A stretch of DNA of 62,500 nt from the NCBI GenBank assembly GCA_045638145.1, contig JAZUAU010000013.1, positions 1 to 62,500 on the forward strand. Reading direction: 5' to 3'. Of the stretch, positions 1 to 8,480 are shown piece by piece. The stretch's first letter is position 1, and each line of letters opens with the position of its first letter. The DNA is from SFWF01 sp045638145. GTDB taxonomy: Bacteria; Bacillota; Clostridia; Oscillospirales; Acutalibacteraceae. The position numbers and the translations under genes were made by a program. The notes under the pieces are model-generated. The model was not told where the DNA came from and made no database searches. It saw nothing but the letters and a program-made list of their open reading frames with translations.

Positions 1-201
1 GCGAAAGAGAAACACGGTTTTGAGAAAAGGGAAAACTAAAACAAGGGCAAAGATGGACACGGAGTGCCAAACTGCCCACTAGAAAAAAGCAATCGAAGAT
101 GTTTAAGCACTTTGGAATGCTCTAAATTGGTCCAGAATCGCTTTTTAGAAGTTAGGTGGTGCAATTCCAAACAAGGAACAAAACACCGCTTAAAATTGGT
201 C
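1..201. other. Left edge, no gene recognised
   Basis: I see no convincing coding region, RNA or repeat. Short open frames cross it but have no ribosome binding site and no recognisable protein. Confidence 0.4.
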
Positions 202-789
202 CTACAAGGAAATAAAAATGCTATGGGGAAATTTCCTCATAGCATTTTTATCTGTTCGAGCAATTGGAATTTTAAACTTTTTTCTTATAGACTCAATAGC
301 GCGGCTTCTGAGCCTTCCTACGGCTTGTCTGCTGATATGTAAAAGGTCGGCTATCTCGGAATCGGAGTATCCACTTACATATCTTAAAAGGAGAACCTTT
401 CTTTGGAGTGCGGTCAAGGCAGCAAGACATTCCTTTAAAAACAGCCTGTCCTCATTACAAATACCGTTTTCAGTCAGCGTTTCGATAAGCTCTTCATTAA
501 GGGGCAGATGCTCTGACCAAATTTTGCACATACGGTTATGTTCGTTTCTGATACAGACGGCAATATGCCGCTGAAGGCTGTCCGAATCATTGTTTTCGAA
601 TTTGGAAAGCCGAATTTTGAATAAAAGCTCAACAAAAAAATCAGACAGGTCCTGTACGGCATCTGAATCTGCTTGCTTTTTTCCGTAGCTGTATATCAGA
701 TTTTCGAACACCGCGAAGAGTTTTTCAAAATTTCTTGTATCGTGTGCCTGATATTCCGATATAAGCGCTATTAATTCTTTATTACACAT
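202..789 (-). CDS. Small sigma-70 family RNA polymerase sigma factor
   Basis: The 195-residue protein carries a C-terminal sigma region 4 (about residues 122-172) with a clear helix-turn-helix around SDSEIADLLHISRQAVGRL. The N-terminal half (residues 20-90) is helical and region 2-like but divergent, resembling the short TcdR/UviA-type or ECF-like sigma factors of Clostridia. Such proteins direct core polymerase to a small set of promoters, often of toxins, surface proteins or mobile-element genes. The start is supported by GAGGTGGG upstream. No anti-sigma gene is adjacent and its targets are unknown. Oddly, an intrinsic-terminator-like hairpin lies inside the last codons, so the final 15 or so residues are read from the hairpin. 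Confidence 0.75.
   Translation of the reverse strand: MCNKELIALISEYQAHDTRNFEKLFAVFENLIYSYGKKQADSDAVQDLSDFFVELLFKIRLSKFENNDSDSLQRHIAVCIRNEHNRMCKIWSEHLPLNEELIETLTENGICNEDRLFLKECLAALTALQRKVLLLRYVSGYSDSEIADLLHISRQAVGRLRSRAIESIRKKFKIPIARTDKNAMRKFPHSIFISL
214..249 (-). terminator. Intrinsic terminator overlapping the sigma gene 3' end
   Basis: A stem of 12 or more base pairs (AAAAATGCTATG with CATAGCATTTTT) ends in a T-run on the minus strand. It sits upstream of the stop codon at 202-204, within the reading frame. Confidence 0.65.
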
Positions 790-847
790 ACTTATCCCAC
801 CTCAAATATAAAAAGAAAGTGGAATAAGCTTTTGTAAACCTAAAACA

Positions 848-875
848 AAGTGCTCCTTGATTGCAAGGAGCACTT
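848..875 (-). terminator. Intrinsic terminator
   Basis: A perfect 12-bp stem (AAGTGCTCCTTG / CAAGGAGCACTT) with a 4-nt loop is followed on the minus strand by TGTTTT. It follows the short reading frame ending at 890 and lies upstream of the sigma factor gene. Confidence 0.7.
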
Positions 876-889
876 CACTTTGTTTAATA

Positions 890-981
890 TTACATTTTAA
901 ACGATGCACCCCCCCTCTTTGGCAAATTCTAACATTTTGTGTTTGTCGAAAAAGCGCGTAGAAGAGGAGGAGTCGAAATTT
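890..981 (-). pseudogene. Remnant of a gene 3' end
   Basis: An open stretch of about 30 codons ends in KMLEFAKEGGASFKM and stop, directly before an intrinsic terminator. It has no credible start or ribosome binding site and is preceded by an in-frame stop. It may be the tail of a degraded gene, or simply non-coding; the parent family is not recognised. Confidence 0.25.
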
Positions 982-1298
982 TATATTGTAATCACTCGAA
1001 ATGGCACAATGAGGGAGGGTTAGTTAGTCGATAATAAGCAGGGATAATTCTCTTTCATAAAAAAGAGGCGAATGAAAAAGTTTTGCCCCCTCTTTCACTT
1101 TACATACGTTTGTATGTAAACCTACGGCGGGTTTGTAGTTGAGGTGGCTTGCTCCTTCCGTGAGATACGAAAAAAGGTCATCCTACTATCAAATAATAGT
1201 AAATTCTTTTCCCATTTTGCCTTTACCTCATATTTTCATTTTCGGGCAAAGACTAATCTAAATTACATAATTTTGAACTGTTTTTCTAGGCATTGCGC
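982..1298. other. Intergenic region without a recognised gene
   Basis: No coding region is supported on either strand. The only structured feature is the perfect palindrome at 1099-1120. Confidence 0.4.
1099..1120. promoter_or_regulatory. Perfect 9-bp inverted repeat, TetR-type operator candidate
   Basis: TTTACATAC, four bases, then GTATGTAAA. The arrangement resembles operators of AcrR/TetR-family repressors. It lies about 180 bp upstream of the promoter of the dehydrogenase gene, farther than is usual for direct repression, so it may belong to a lost neighbour. Confidence 0.45.
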
Positions 1299-1327
1299 TT
1301 GTATATATAAGCGGAATATGGTACAAT
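1299..1327 (+). promoter_or_regulatory. Sigma-A type promoter of the dehydrogenase gene
   Basis: -35 TTGTAT and -10 TACAAT are separated by 17 bp, about 34 bp before the ATG at 1361. Confidence 0.5.
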
Positions 1328-1360
1328 TCGTATGAGGTTATTTTATTATAGGGTGATAGT

Positions 1361-2644
1361 ATGAAAACTAAGGCGGTAAGACTTCACGGGAAAAAGGATC
1401 TTCGATTTGAGGAAATCGATCTTCCTGATATCGATGCCGATGGCGTTCGGGTAGAAATTATTTCGGACTCTCTCTGTATGAGCACCTACAAGGCTTCCAT
1501 TGAGGGCGGAGAGCACAAACGTGTTCCCGATAATGTTGATGAGACTCCTATCATTATTGGTCACGAGTTCTGCGGAAGAGTTATCGAGGTTGGCGAAAAC
1601 TGGAAACATAAATTTCGCGAGGGAGATGGCGTTGCCGTTCAGCCCACGCATTTTTATAAAGGTAGCCAGAAGGCACTCGGATATTCTTATCAGCATGTCG
1701 GTGGCGATTCACAGTATGCAAATATCCCGATTGAAACGCTTCTTACAGACTGTCTGTTACCCTATAATTCGGATGTTTATTTTTATGGCTCGCTGGCAGA
1801 GCCTATGAGCTGTATTATCGGCACCTTCAAGGCTATGTACCACACAAAGGCAGGCAGCTATGTTCACGATATGGGTATTCGCGAGGGCGGTAAAATGGCT
1901 CTTCTCGCATCGGTTGGTCCTATGGGACTTGGCGCAATTGACTATGCGCTCCACTGCGACCGAAGACCCTCAATGCTCGTTGTTACCGATATTGATGAGG
2001 CACGTCTTGCCCGTGCCGAGAGCATCTACACTGTAGAGCACGCACGTGAACTCGGAATTGAGCTTCACTATGTAAACACCGCAAATACACCTGACCCCGT
2101 AAAGGCTCTCCGCGACATTACCGGTGGCACAGGATACGACGATGTAATCTGCTTCGCACCCGTTCGTTCTGTTGTGGAGCAGGCTGATCGGATTCTCGGC
2201 TTTGACGGCTGCCTTAATTTTTTCGCAGGTCCTACTGACCAAAATTTCAAGGCTGAAATGAACTTCTTCAATGTTCATTATTTCGGCAACCACATCGTTG
2301 GAACAAGCGGCGGTAACACCGACGATATGAGAGAGGCTATTAACCTTATGAATAACGGCACGATCAACCCTTCTGCAATGATAACCCATATCGGGGGACT
2401 GGACTCGGTTGTTGAAACAACCCTCAATCTCCCAAATATCAAGGGCGGTAAGAAGCTTATTTATAATCAGATTTCTATGCCACTCACCGCTATTGATGAC
2501 TTCAAAAAGCTTGGTGAGACCGACCCTATGTTCTGCGAGCTCGCAAGACTTGTGGAGGATAACAACGGGATGTGGAACGGGGATGCAGAGAAATGCCTTC
2601 TTGAAAACGCAAAACCGCTCTGTAAAGGTCGAAATAGGTGTTAA
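1361..2644 (+). CDS. Zinc-type medium-chain dehydrogenase, L-sorbose-1-phosphate reductase-like
   Basis: The 427-residue protein has the GroES-like domain of zinc alcohol dehydrogenases (residues 1-160, with the GHEFCGRVIEVG signature near residue 67) and a Rossmann domain from about 175 (LLASVGPMGLGAIDYAL). Length and the long central insertions fit the SorE-like branch, which interconverts sugar or polyol phosphates with NAD(P)H, rather than short alcohol dehydrogenases of about 350 residues. A Cys followed by MST near residue 38 and E148 match expected catalytic-zinc positions. It is monocistronic, with its own promoter and a double terminator. The actual substrate is not shown by the sequence. 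Confidence 0.75.
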   Translation: MKTKAVRLHGKKDLRFEEIDLPDIDADGVRVEIISDSLCMSTYKASIEGGEHKRVPDNVDETPIIIGHEFCGRVIEVGENWKHKFREGDGVAVQPTHFYKGSQKALGYSYQHVGGDSQYANIPIETLLTDCLLPYNSDVYFYGSLAEPMSCIIGTFKAMYHTKAGSYVHDMGIREGGKMALLASVGPMGLGAIDYALHCDRRPSMLVVTDIDEARLARAESIYTVEHARELGIELHYVNTANTPDPVKALRDITGGTGYDDVICFAPVRSVVEQADRILGFDGCLNFFAGPTDQNFKAEMNFFNVHYFGNHIVGTSGGNTDDMREAINLMNNGTINPSAMITHIGGLDSVVETTLNLPNIKGGKKLIYNQISMPLTAIDDFKKLGETDPMFCELARLVEDNNGMWNGDAEKCLLENAKPLCKGRNRC

Positions 2645-2661
2645 CAGATATATAAATAAAA

Positions 2662-2738
2662 ACAGGAGTGCCAATAATAGGCACTCCTGTCAGACAGTAG
2701 ACAAAGCAGGTTTTCTAACAGGCAGAAAATCTGCTTTT
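2662..2738 (+). terminator. Two consecutive terminator hairpins
   Basis: The first is ACAGGAGTGCC / GGCACTCCTGT (2662-2690). The second (2703-2738) pairs AAAGCAG..TTTTCT with AGAAAA.CTGCTTT and ends in a run of T, so the second is the likely intrinsic terminator. Confidence 0.7.
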
Positions 2739-2744
2739 TTATTT

Positions 2745-2966
2745 TTTGCGGATTAAAATAGAGAAAACTTAATATAACATCAAATAAATCTGGTAAAGAA
2801 GCGGTATATCCTTGCCTTTTAACGAGATTTTTTCTAACTTTTTAAGATTAAGGCGAGCAAAAGTAAGCCCAACCTTACCACATCGCCTCGTGGTTAATAT
2901 AATGTAGCGTTTTGCAAGGTATTGTTAAGCTTCAGATAATCTGAATGGTGGTGGATAAAGAATACT
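2745..2966. other. Intergenic region, nothing assigned
   Basis: AT-rich sequence with a GC-richer patch near 2845-2925 that could hold a small RNA, but I see no promoter-terminator pair or recognisable motif. Confidence 0.3.
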
Positions 2967-3917
2967 TTATTTTTTTGATACTACATTTATTGGATGTCCT
3001 TCTATCCAATTCTTTATACAGTCTACTGTGACGCCGAGGAGATTAATTCGGGTGGACATGGGTGCCCAGGCGGCGTGTGGTGTGATGGTTATATTTGGTA
3101 CACCCTTTAAAATGCAGTTTCGCATAGGCTCGACCGTGATGGCATCTAGTGCGGCACCGCTAAGGACTCCCGTTTCTACAGCCTCTTTTAGTGCGGCTTC
3201 ATCGACAAGTCCACCGCGTGCGGTATTGACAAAAAGGGGCTTTTTCTTGCACTTCGCGAAGGTCTCTTTATTCATCATAAGGCGGTTGTCGGCGGTTAGG
3301 GGACAATGCATAGAGATAATATCGGATTCTTCGAGGAGTTTATCAAATGATACGAACTGAACCTCGGAGTTGTTTTTTGGGGTTCGTGTATATACAAGCA
3401 CCTTCATTCCAAAGGCAAGGCAGAGCTCGGCAACCCTTTTGCCGATATGTCCGTAGCCTATAATGCCCACGGTTTTGCTGTAAAGCTCATCGGTCGGAAA
3501 ATCGTAAAGGGTGGTAAGCTCCGATTTTTCCCAGACTCCGCCCTGTACTGCGTTATGATAATCTGCAATTCGGTTATAATGGTTTAAAATCAGTGCCAAG
3601 GTGTGCTGGGCTACGGCATTGGTCGAATAATGCCCCGCGTTGCAGACAGTGATTCCATGCTCGGCGGCATATTTTACGTCGATGGTATTAAAGCCGGTAG
3701 CAAAAAGTCCGATAAACTTAAGATTCGGGCAGGAACTCATTACCTTTTCATCAATTATAAGCTTATTAAGGAGGATAATATCGGCGTTGCCTATCCGCTC
3801 GATAACATCCTCCTGCTTTGTTGTGTGATATTCTATTACCTCGCCGAACTGTTTGTAAACATCGAGGGAAAGACCGCCGGGAGTCATAACCCCTGCTTCA
3901 AGAACGACTATCTTCAT
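2967..3917 (-). CDS. D-isomer specific 2-hydroxyacid dehydrogenase
   Basis: The 316-residue protein is a typical NAD-dependent D-2-hydroxyacid dehydrogenase (glycerate/hydroxypyruvate or phosphoglycerate type without a regulatory domain). Visible are the NAD-binding GYGHIGKRVAE motif near residue 153 and the catalytic Arg (TARGG), Glu (TVEP) and His (TPHAAW) in order. It would reduce a 2-keto acid to the D-hydroxy acid in the cytoplasm; the substrate cannot be read from the sequence. Its ATG overlaps the stop of the upstream DUF896 gene by 4 bp (ATGA), so the two are translationally coupled, at the end of the recR-side gene run. Confidence 0.85.
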   Translation of the reverse strand: MKIVVLEAGVMTPGGLSLDVYKQFGEVIEYHTTKQEDVIERIGNADIILLNKLIIDEKVMSSCPNLKFIGLFATGFNTIDVKYAAEHGITVCNAGHYSTNAVAQHTLALILNHYNRIADYHNAVQGGVWEKSELTTLYDFPTDELYSKTVGIIGYGHIGKRVAELCLAFGMKVLVYTRTPKNNSEVQFVSFDKLLEESDIISMHCPLTADNRLMMNKETFAKCKKKPLFVNTARGGLVDEAALKEAVETGVLSGAALDAITVEPMRNCILKGVPNITITPHAAWAPMSTRINLLGVTVDCIKNWIEGHPINVVSKK

Positions 3918-4126
3918 GATTTCGGGGTCTTTTTAAGCTTGTGCTTAGAACCGTCAGGCTCAACAACCGTGATAGAATCGAGCTGACCGACAAGGCTTTC
4001 TTTAAAACCCTCGATATACTTTATGCGAAGGGCCTTTTGCTCTGACTTTTCTTGGTCGGTGAGCCCTTCAGTCTTACTCTTTCTTGCAAGCTCATTTATT
4101 CTGTCAATATCTTTTTGTGTAACCAT
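3914..4126 (-). CDS. DUF896 / YnzC-family small protein
   Basis: The 70-residue, highly charged protein shows the DUF896 pattern: an N-terminal helix (RINELARKSKTEGLT), DQEKSEQKALRIKYIEGFK, and a basic tail. The B. subtilis relative YnzC is a small cytoplasmic helical protein linked to the SOS region; its molecular role is not established. It sits 35 bp downstream of recR, across a period-7 repeat, and overlaps the next gene by 4 bp. Confidence 0.85.
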   Translation of the reverse strand: MVTQKDIDRINELARKSKTEGLTDQEKSEQKALRIKYIEGFKESLVGQLDSITVVEPDGSKHKLKKTPKS

Positions 4127-4135
4127 GTTTAATGC

Positions 4136-4163
4136 CTTTCTAATGCCTATTGTCTAGTGCCTA
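4136..4163 (-). repeat. Four tandem heptamers (TAGNNNN) after recR
   Basis: Read on the minus strand the units are TAGGCAC, TAGACAA, TAGGCAT, TAGAAAG. The first TAG is the recR stop codon. Similar period-7 runs occur at 33521, 35484, 50746 and 55842. Confidence 0.6.
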
Positions 4164-4760
4164 AATCTCATTTCTTCCGTCAAGAGCTCTTTGCAGGGTT
4201 ACCTCGTCGGCATATTCAAGGTTGCCACCGACGGGCACACCGTAGGCAAGACGGGTAATTTTAATTCCCATAGGCTTTATAAACCTTGAGATATAGCCTG
4301 CCGTTGCCTCGCCCTCAACCGTGGGGTCGGTCGCCATAATAACCTCTTTAACCGTGCCGTCGGCAAGCCTTGTCATAAGCTCGCGAATCTTGAGCTTTTC
4401 GGGGCTGATTCCCTCGAGGGGAGAGATTACACCGTGAAGCACGTGGTAAACACCGCGATATTCTCTCGTGCGCTCAAATGCTTGGACGTCCTTCGGGTCG
4501 CTCACAACACAGATAACCGATTTGTCACGGGCAGGGTCACTGCAGACCGCGCAGGCTTCGGTATCGGTAAGTGCCTGACAGCATTTGCAAAGGTGAATTT
4601 TAGTGCGTGCGTCTATGAGAGCGCTTGCAAAGCGCTTTGCATAGTCCTCGGGAGCGGTTATAACGTGAAAAGCGAGGCGCTGCGCCGTCTTTTTGCCTAT
4701 TCCGGGCAGTTTTTCAAACTGCGCCGTGAGTTCGTTTAATGAAACTATGTTATAAGCCAT
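4161..4760 (-). CDS. recR: Recombination mediator protein RecR
   Basis: The 199-residue protein matches RecR in length and order: helix-hairpin-helix (LPGIGKKTAQRLAFHV), a four-Cys zinc finger (CKCCQ..CAVC, about residues 55-72), a Toprim domain and a C-terminal Walker-like region. With RecO and RecF it loads RecA on SSB-coated gaps. It starts two bases after ybaB stops, so it is the third gene of the conserved dnaX-ybaB-recR operon. Confidence 0.97.
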   Translation of the reverse strand: MAYNIVSLNELTAQFEKLPGIGKKTAQRLAFHVITAPEDYAKRFASALIDARTKIHLCKCCQALTDTEACAVCSDPARDKSVICVVSDPKDVQAFERTREYRGVYHVLHGVISPLEGISPEKLKIRELMTRLADGTVKEVIMATDPTVEGEATAGYISRFIKPMGIKITRLAYGVPVGGNLEYADEVTLQRALDGRNEI

Positions 4761-4762
4761 TA

Positions 4763-5119
4763 TTAAAACATTCCGGGCATACCGGGGATGTTAAGTCCGC
4801 TGGTGATAGCGCCCATTTCCTCTTCAGAGGTTTTAACTGCCTTGGAAATAGCCTCGTTTACCGCGATGGTAACGAAGTCTTCAATCATTTCGGGGTCGCC
4901 CTCGCACTCCTCAAGCACCTCGGGCTTAATCTTAACCGAAACAACCTCGTGCTTGCCGGTTACGGTTACGGTAACCATATCGCCGCCGGCACAACCCACG
5001 TATTCGCGTGCGTCAAGGTCTTCCTGAAGATTTGCCATATCCTCTTGCATTTGCTGAACCTTTTTTAGCATCTGCTGCTGGCTCATTCCACCGTTTTGAT
5101 TGGGTATTCTGACTTTCAT
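4763..5119 (-). CDS. ybaB: YbaB/EbfC family nucleoid-associated protein
   Basis: At 118 residues this is a usual-length YbaB/EbfC protein: a Met/Gln-rich N-terminus (MLKKVQQMQEDM), the GGDMVTVTVTGKHEV core strand region, and the conserved ..DFVTIAVNEAISKA helix. Family members are small dimeric DNA-binding proteins. It lies between dnaX and recR with gaps of 12 and 2 bp, the standard bacterial arrangement. Ribosome binding site AAGGAG precedes the ATG. Confidence 0.93.
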   Translation of the reverse strand: MKVRIPNQNGGMSQQQMLKKVQQMQEDMANLQEDLDAREYVGCAGGDMVTVTVTGKHEVVSVKIKPEVLEECEGDPEMIEDFVTIAVNEAISKAVKTSEEEMGAITSGLNIPGMPGMF

Positions 5120-5131
5120 ATTTTTATCTCC

Positions 5132-6757
5132 TTATCTGTGTTTCGGAACTTCAAGCTGTTTTAACTTATCCTGAAGCTGTAAAAGAGGATTTGACTCGGT
5201 GCTAGTTTCCTTGCGGTATGGACCAAGCTTGTAGGTCTCACCAAGCACCTCTGCTGCGGCGTTTCGTATGGCATCCTTATAGGTTGCATCCTTTTTATTT
5301 ATAAGGTCGCGAAACAAGGGGTTTGGCGCATCTATAAGCAGGAACTGTCCCGAAATGAATGCTCTCGAGCCGCTCAGCACGCCGCCCATAAGAGGAGCGT
5401 TTTGGTTGATTATTTTAAGAATCTCGCTCCACTCTGCTATGGGAGTGTCGCCTTCTGCAGCCGTGGGTAGAGCAGAGACAGACGATTCCTCCGGGAGGGG
5501 AATTTCTTGAGTTTTAGGCCCTGCAGGGGCTTCTTCAGGAAGAGGGATTTCTTCTGCCTTTTCCACTACCTTAACCTCGGTCTTTATTGGCTCTGCCGCC
5601 TTTACGGGGGCTTTTATAGCCGCGCCCGATTCAAGGGCACGCACCCTCTTTTCAAGGGAGGCAAAATCCTCCGATAATGCGGGGTCGCAAAGCTTTATAA
5701 GTGCCATTTCAAGTATGCTTCTGCGGTTGCCACTTTGCATAGAAGAAACGGCATCGGAAAGCATATTAAGTGTGCGTATTATATCGCGAATATCTGCGCT
5801 TGCGGCAAACTTTTCGTAAATCTTCATCTGTTCGGCCGAGCAGACAACAGGCTTTTTCTCGCTCTTTACGGTTTTTACAATCATAATATCTCGGAAATAT
5901 GAGGTAAGCTCGTTCGCAAGACGAAGGGTATCTACGCTGTTTTTGTGTAGCTCGTCAACAAGTGTCAGAGCCCTTTCGGTGTCGGATGACAAAATACTGT
6001 CGGCAAGACGGGTTAAATACTCGTTTCCGCTCATTCCGAGTGAGCTTACAACCGATTGCTCGGTGATTTTGTTTGTAGCCGAGAGGCAAAGGTCGAGAAT
6101 CGAGAGGGCGTCACGCATACCGCCGTCGGCTGCCGCGGCAATCAGGCTTGCTGCTTCTTCGGTTACTGCAAAGCCTTCTTTTTCGGCAATATAGAAAATT
6201 CGCTCTGCGATTTTATTGTTTTCAATCCGGTGGAAATCAAAACGCTGGCAACGTGAAAGAATAGTTGCGGGAAGCTTATGCACCTCGGTTGTGGCAAGTA
6301 TAAAGATAACGTGTGCGGGAGGCTCTTCAAGGGTTTTGAGCAGGGCGTTGAAGGCAGCACCCGAGAGCATGTGAACCTCGTCGATAATATAAACGCGGTA
6401 TTTAAGCTGAGAGGGTGTAAAATTAATCTGCTCGCGAAGGATTCTTACATCGTCAACACCATTGTTTGAAGCGGCGTCCATCTCTACAATGTCGGTGGTT
6501 TCTTCGCCGAGGGCAAGGCGGCAGGCTTCGCACTCTAAACAGGGGTCGCCGTCAATGGGAGAAAGACAGTTTACCGCGCGGGCAAGAATTTTTGCGCAGC
6601 TGGTTTTACCTGTACCGCGTGTGCCCGTGAAAAGATAAGCGTGGGAAATCTTCCCCGCCTTTAGCTCGCCCTTCAGGGTTTCAGTAATATGCTCCTGACC
6701 CGACACCTCCGAAAAGGTGAGGGGGCGGTATTTTCTGTAAAGAGCCTTGTATGCCAT
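5132..6757 (-). CDS. dnaX: DNA polymerase III subunit gamma/tau
   Basis: The clamp-loader ATPase. I place the start at 6757 (MAYKALYRKYRPLTF), preceded by GGGGAAG; an in-frame upstream start at 6853 would run into the SRP RNA and adds an unrelated N-terminus. The 541-residue product shows Walker A GTRGTGKTS (about 44-52), the four-Cys zinc module (CLSP..CLECEAC), DEVHMLS Walker B, LEEPP and SRCQRF sensor motifs. The C-terminal third has a Pro/Glu/Ala-rich linker (PLPEEAPAGP...) and a tau-like end. First gene of dnaX-ybaB-recR, directly after the SRP RNA as in Bacillus. Confidence 0.95.
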   Translation of the reverse strand: MAYKALYRKYRPLTFSEVSGQEHITETLKGELKAGKISHAYLFTGTRGTGKTSCAKILARAVNCLSPIDGDPCLECEACRLALGEETTDIVEMDAASNNGVDDVRILREQINFTPSQLKYRVYIIDEVHMLSGAAFNALLKTLEEPPAHVIFILATTEVHKLPATILSRCQRFDFHRIENNKIAERIFYIAEKEGFAVTEEAASLIAAAADGGMRDALSILDLCLSATNKITEQSVVSSLGMSGNEYLTRLADSILSSDTERALTLVDELHKNSVDTLRLANELTSYFRDIMIVKTVKSEKKPVVCSAEQMKIYEKFAASADIRDIIRTLNMLSDAVSSMQSGNRRSILEMALIKLCDPALSEDFASLEKRVRALESGAAIKAPVKAAEPIKTEVKVVEKAEEIPLPEEAPAGPKTQEIPLPEESSVSALPTAAEGDTPIAEWSEILKIINQNAPLMGGVLSGSRAFISGQFLLIDAPNPLFRDLINKKDATYKDAIRNAAAEVLGETYKLGPYRKETSTESNPLLQLQDKLKQLEVPKHR

Positions 6758-6806
6758 TTTTTCACTTCCCCAAAATTTGTAGACCGGTTTTCCAACCCAA
6801 ACAAAA

Positions 6807-6952
6807 CGACTGTATGACAGGGCGTACGAATGAGCCGATTTACTGCGGCGCACAGAGTGAACTGCTTAATGCTGCTCGGTTCCCCGCCTGACATGGTTCG
6901 CGGTACCCTGTCGCACAGGACCCGCCCATTCGCACACCCTCTCACACAGTCG
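6807..6952 (-). ncRNA. ffs: Signal recognition particle RNA
   Basis: On the minus strand the conserved helix 8 region is plain: CATGTCAGGCGGGGAACCGA followed by GCAGC, almost identical to the Bacillus scRNA apical domain. The sequence folds as one long hairpin: the 5' CGACTGT pairs with the 3' ACAGTCG, and TGCGAATG with CATTCGTA. At about 146 nt it lacks an evident Alu domain, so it looks like the small form, although many Clostridia have the large form. It is transcribed ahead of dnaX in the same direction. Confidence 0.93.
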
Positions 6953-6970
6953 AAGGCTTTGGTAATGTTC

Positions 6971-6999
6971 ATTATAATATATAATTCTGATATTTACAA
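6971..6999 (-). promoter_or_regulatory. Promoter of the SRP RNA
   Basis: On the minus strand -35 TTGTAA and a consensus -10 TATAAT are separated by 17 bp and end about 19 bp before the RNA's first paired base. Confidence 0.75.
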
Positions 7000-7111
7000 G
7001 TATTATTTCAATATTCAAAAAAGGTTTACAAAAATAATGTTGTATAATTGTATAATTTTTGTTATTATATTAACTAAAGTAAAAGGCGAAATGTCGCCAA
7101 AGAGGTAAATT

Positions 7112-7627
7112 ATGGAAATTTGGGACATTATGAATGAAAAAGGTGTAATTACGGGTCGTACCGCCGTAAGAGGACGCACGGTGCTTCGCCACGGGGAATA
7201 CCACCTTGTTGTGCATATATGGGTAGTGTCGTCGAAGGGCAACCTTCTTATTCAAAGGAGAAGTGAGCGCAGACGCCTTATGCCGGGAGAATGGGCGGCG
7301 ACGGGCGGCTCTGCCATTTCGGGAGAGAATTCGGAAAGGGCGGCGGCTAGAGAGCTTTATGAGGAGCTTGGAATAAAGGCGCCCGAGGGTGCGCTACGTT
7401 TCGCGACCAGAATGAAGCGAAGAAACTCAATGCTCGATATTTATTTTATTCGTTGTGATGCCGACGCAACGGGGCTTCGCCTTCAGCGCAATGAGGTTGC
7501 CGAGGTTAAATGGGTAACACCAGACGAGCTAAAGATTATGATAGAAAACAGAGAATATCACAACTACGGAAGAGAATATTTTAAAACCGTGTTCGATTAC
7601 CTCGAAAAAATGGAGGAAAAGGTTTGA
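7112..7627 (+). CDS. Nudix hydrolase
   Basis: The 171-residue protein has a full Nudix box, G-x5-E-x7-RELYEELGI, around residues 65-87. The N-terminal EIWDIMNEKGVITGR and HLVVHIWVVSS segments are typical of the YfcD / isopentenyl-diphosphate isomerase-like Nudix branch. It would cleave a nucleoside diphosphate-linked or similar substrate; the exact one is unknown. Its TGA overlaps the TTG start of the next gene, so it is the first gene of a run of four or five. Confidence 0.85.
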   Translation: MEIWDIMNEKGVITGRTAVRGRTVLRHGEYHLVVHIWVVSSKGNLLIQRRSERRRLMPGEWAATGGSAISGENSERAAARELYEELGIKAPEGALRFATRMKRRNSMLDIYFIRCDADATGLRLQRNEVAEVKWVTPDELKIMIENREYHNYGREYFKTVFDYLEKMEEKV

Positions 7628-8466
7628 AATTAGAAGGAAGAAAGTGTGTCGTTTGCTCGGCATATCTTTTTGAGGATGACGACGTTGTAATATGCCCTGA
7701 GTGTGGCGCACCGCATCACAGAGATTGCTGGAATGCGGTAGGAAAATGTAAGCTTGGGGATTTGCACGGTACTGAAAATCAGTATAAATACGAGCCCGAA
7801 GAGGAAAACGCTGAGACACAGCCCGAGAATAAGGCAACAGCCCTCTTTTGCCGTGGCTGTGGAGCAGAGATAGAGCCCGACTCAAACTTTTGCCCCTACT
7901 GCAATCTGCCTGTTAGCGAAAACTCGCCCAACATTCAGTTTGCCGCCCCCGTTTCTTATCGATTCGATCCCAACGAGGAGCTCGAAGACGGAGTAACGGT
8001 AGGCGAAGCGACAAAGGTAGTTTTGGTAAACGGCTTCAGATATATTCCAAAGTTTAAAGAGTTTAAAAAGGGTAAAAAAGTCTCTTGGAATTGGTCAGCA
8101 TTCCTCTTCCCGCACGGGTGGTATGCTTTTCGCAAAATGTATCTTATGTCGGCGCTGATGACAGCTCTGGTCGTTGCGGCGGCTTTGCTCATGGGGCTTA
8201 TGCCCGAGACCCCGCAGGAGGCAAATTTTGTGGTGGTCATCCTTGCAAGCGTTGGAAGTATTATTAACCTCGTAACGAGGGTTATTGCGGCAATATTTGC
8301 CGACATGCACTATAAAAACAAGGTTATCGAGACCTGCAAGGAGATAAGAGAGGCCGAAGACAAGGAGAGTGCAATTAAAAGCAAGGGCGGAATCAACCTA
8401 CTCGCTTTTGGCATCGCTATTATCGCGGCGCTTTTGCTTGAAATTATAATAACTGCATTTATTTAA
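7624..8466 (+). CDS. RING-finger-like / zinc-ribbon membrane protein (DUF2628-like)
   Basis: The 280-residue protein starts with a prokaryotic RING-like zinc finger (CVVC..ICPECGAPHHRDCW, residues 8-37), then a zinc ribbon (FCRGCGAEI..FCPYC, about 75-95), then a WNWSAFLFPHGWYAFRKMY segment and three or four membrane helices, the layout of DUF2628-type proteins. Zinc-finger plus membrane architectures are common in Clostridia, but function is unknown. The start is TTG at 7624, overlapping the Nudix stop, with GGAGG about 10 bp upstream. The next gene has the same plan, so the two are probably diverged duplicates. Confidence 0.75.
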   Translation: MKLEGRKCVVCSAYLFEDDDVVICPECGAPHHRDCWNAVGKCKLGDLHGTENQYKYEPEEENAETQPENKATALFCRGCGAEIEPDSNFCPYCNLPVSENSPNIQFAAPVSYRFDPNEELEDGVTVGEATKVVLVNGFRYIPKFKEFKKGKKVSWNWSAFLFPHGWYAFRKMYLMSALMTALVVAAALLMGLMPETPQEANFVVVILASVGSIINLVTRVIAAIFADMHYKNKVIETCKEIREAEDKESAIKSKGGINLLAFGIAIIAALLLEIIITAFI

Positions 8467-8480
8467 ATGGGAGAGAGCTT

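Noticed and set aside
64..342. 92-codon plus-strand frame at the left edge
   Set aside because: No start signal and overlaps the sigma factor gene and its terminator on the other strand.
5132..6853. Longer dnaX frame starting at 6853
   Set aside because: The extra 32 residues are read from the SRP RNA and are unlike any DnaX N-terminus; the start at 6757 has a ribosome binding site.
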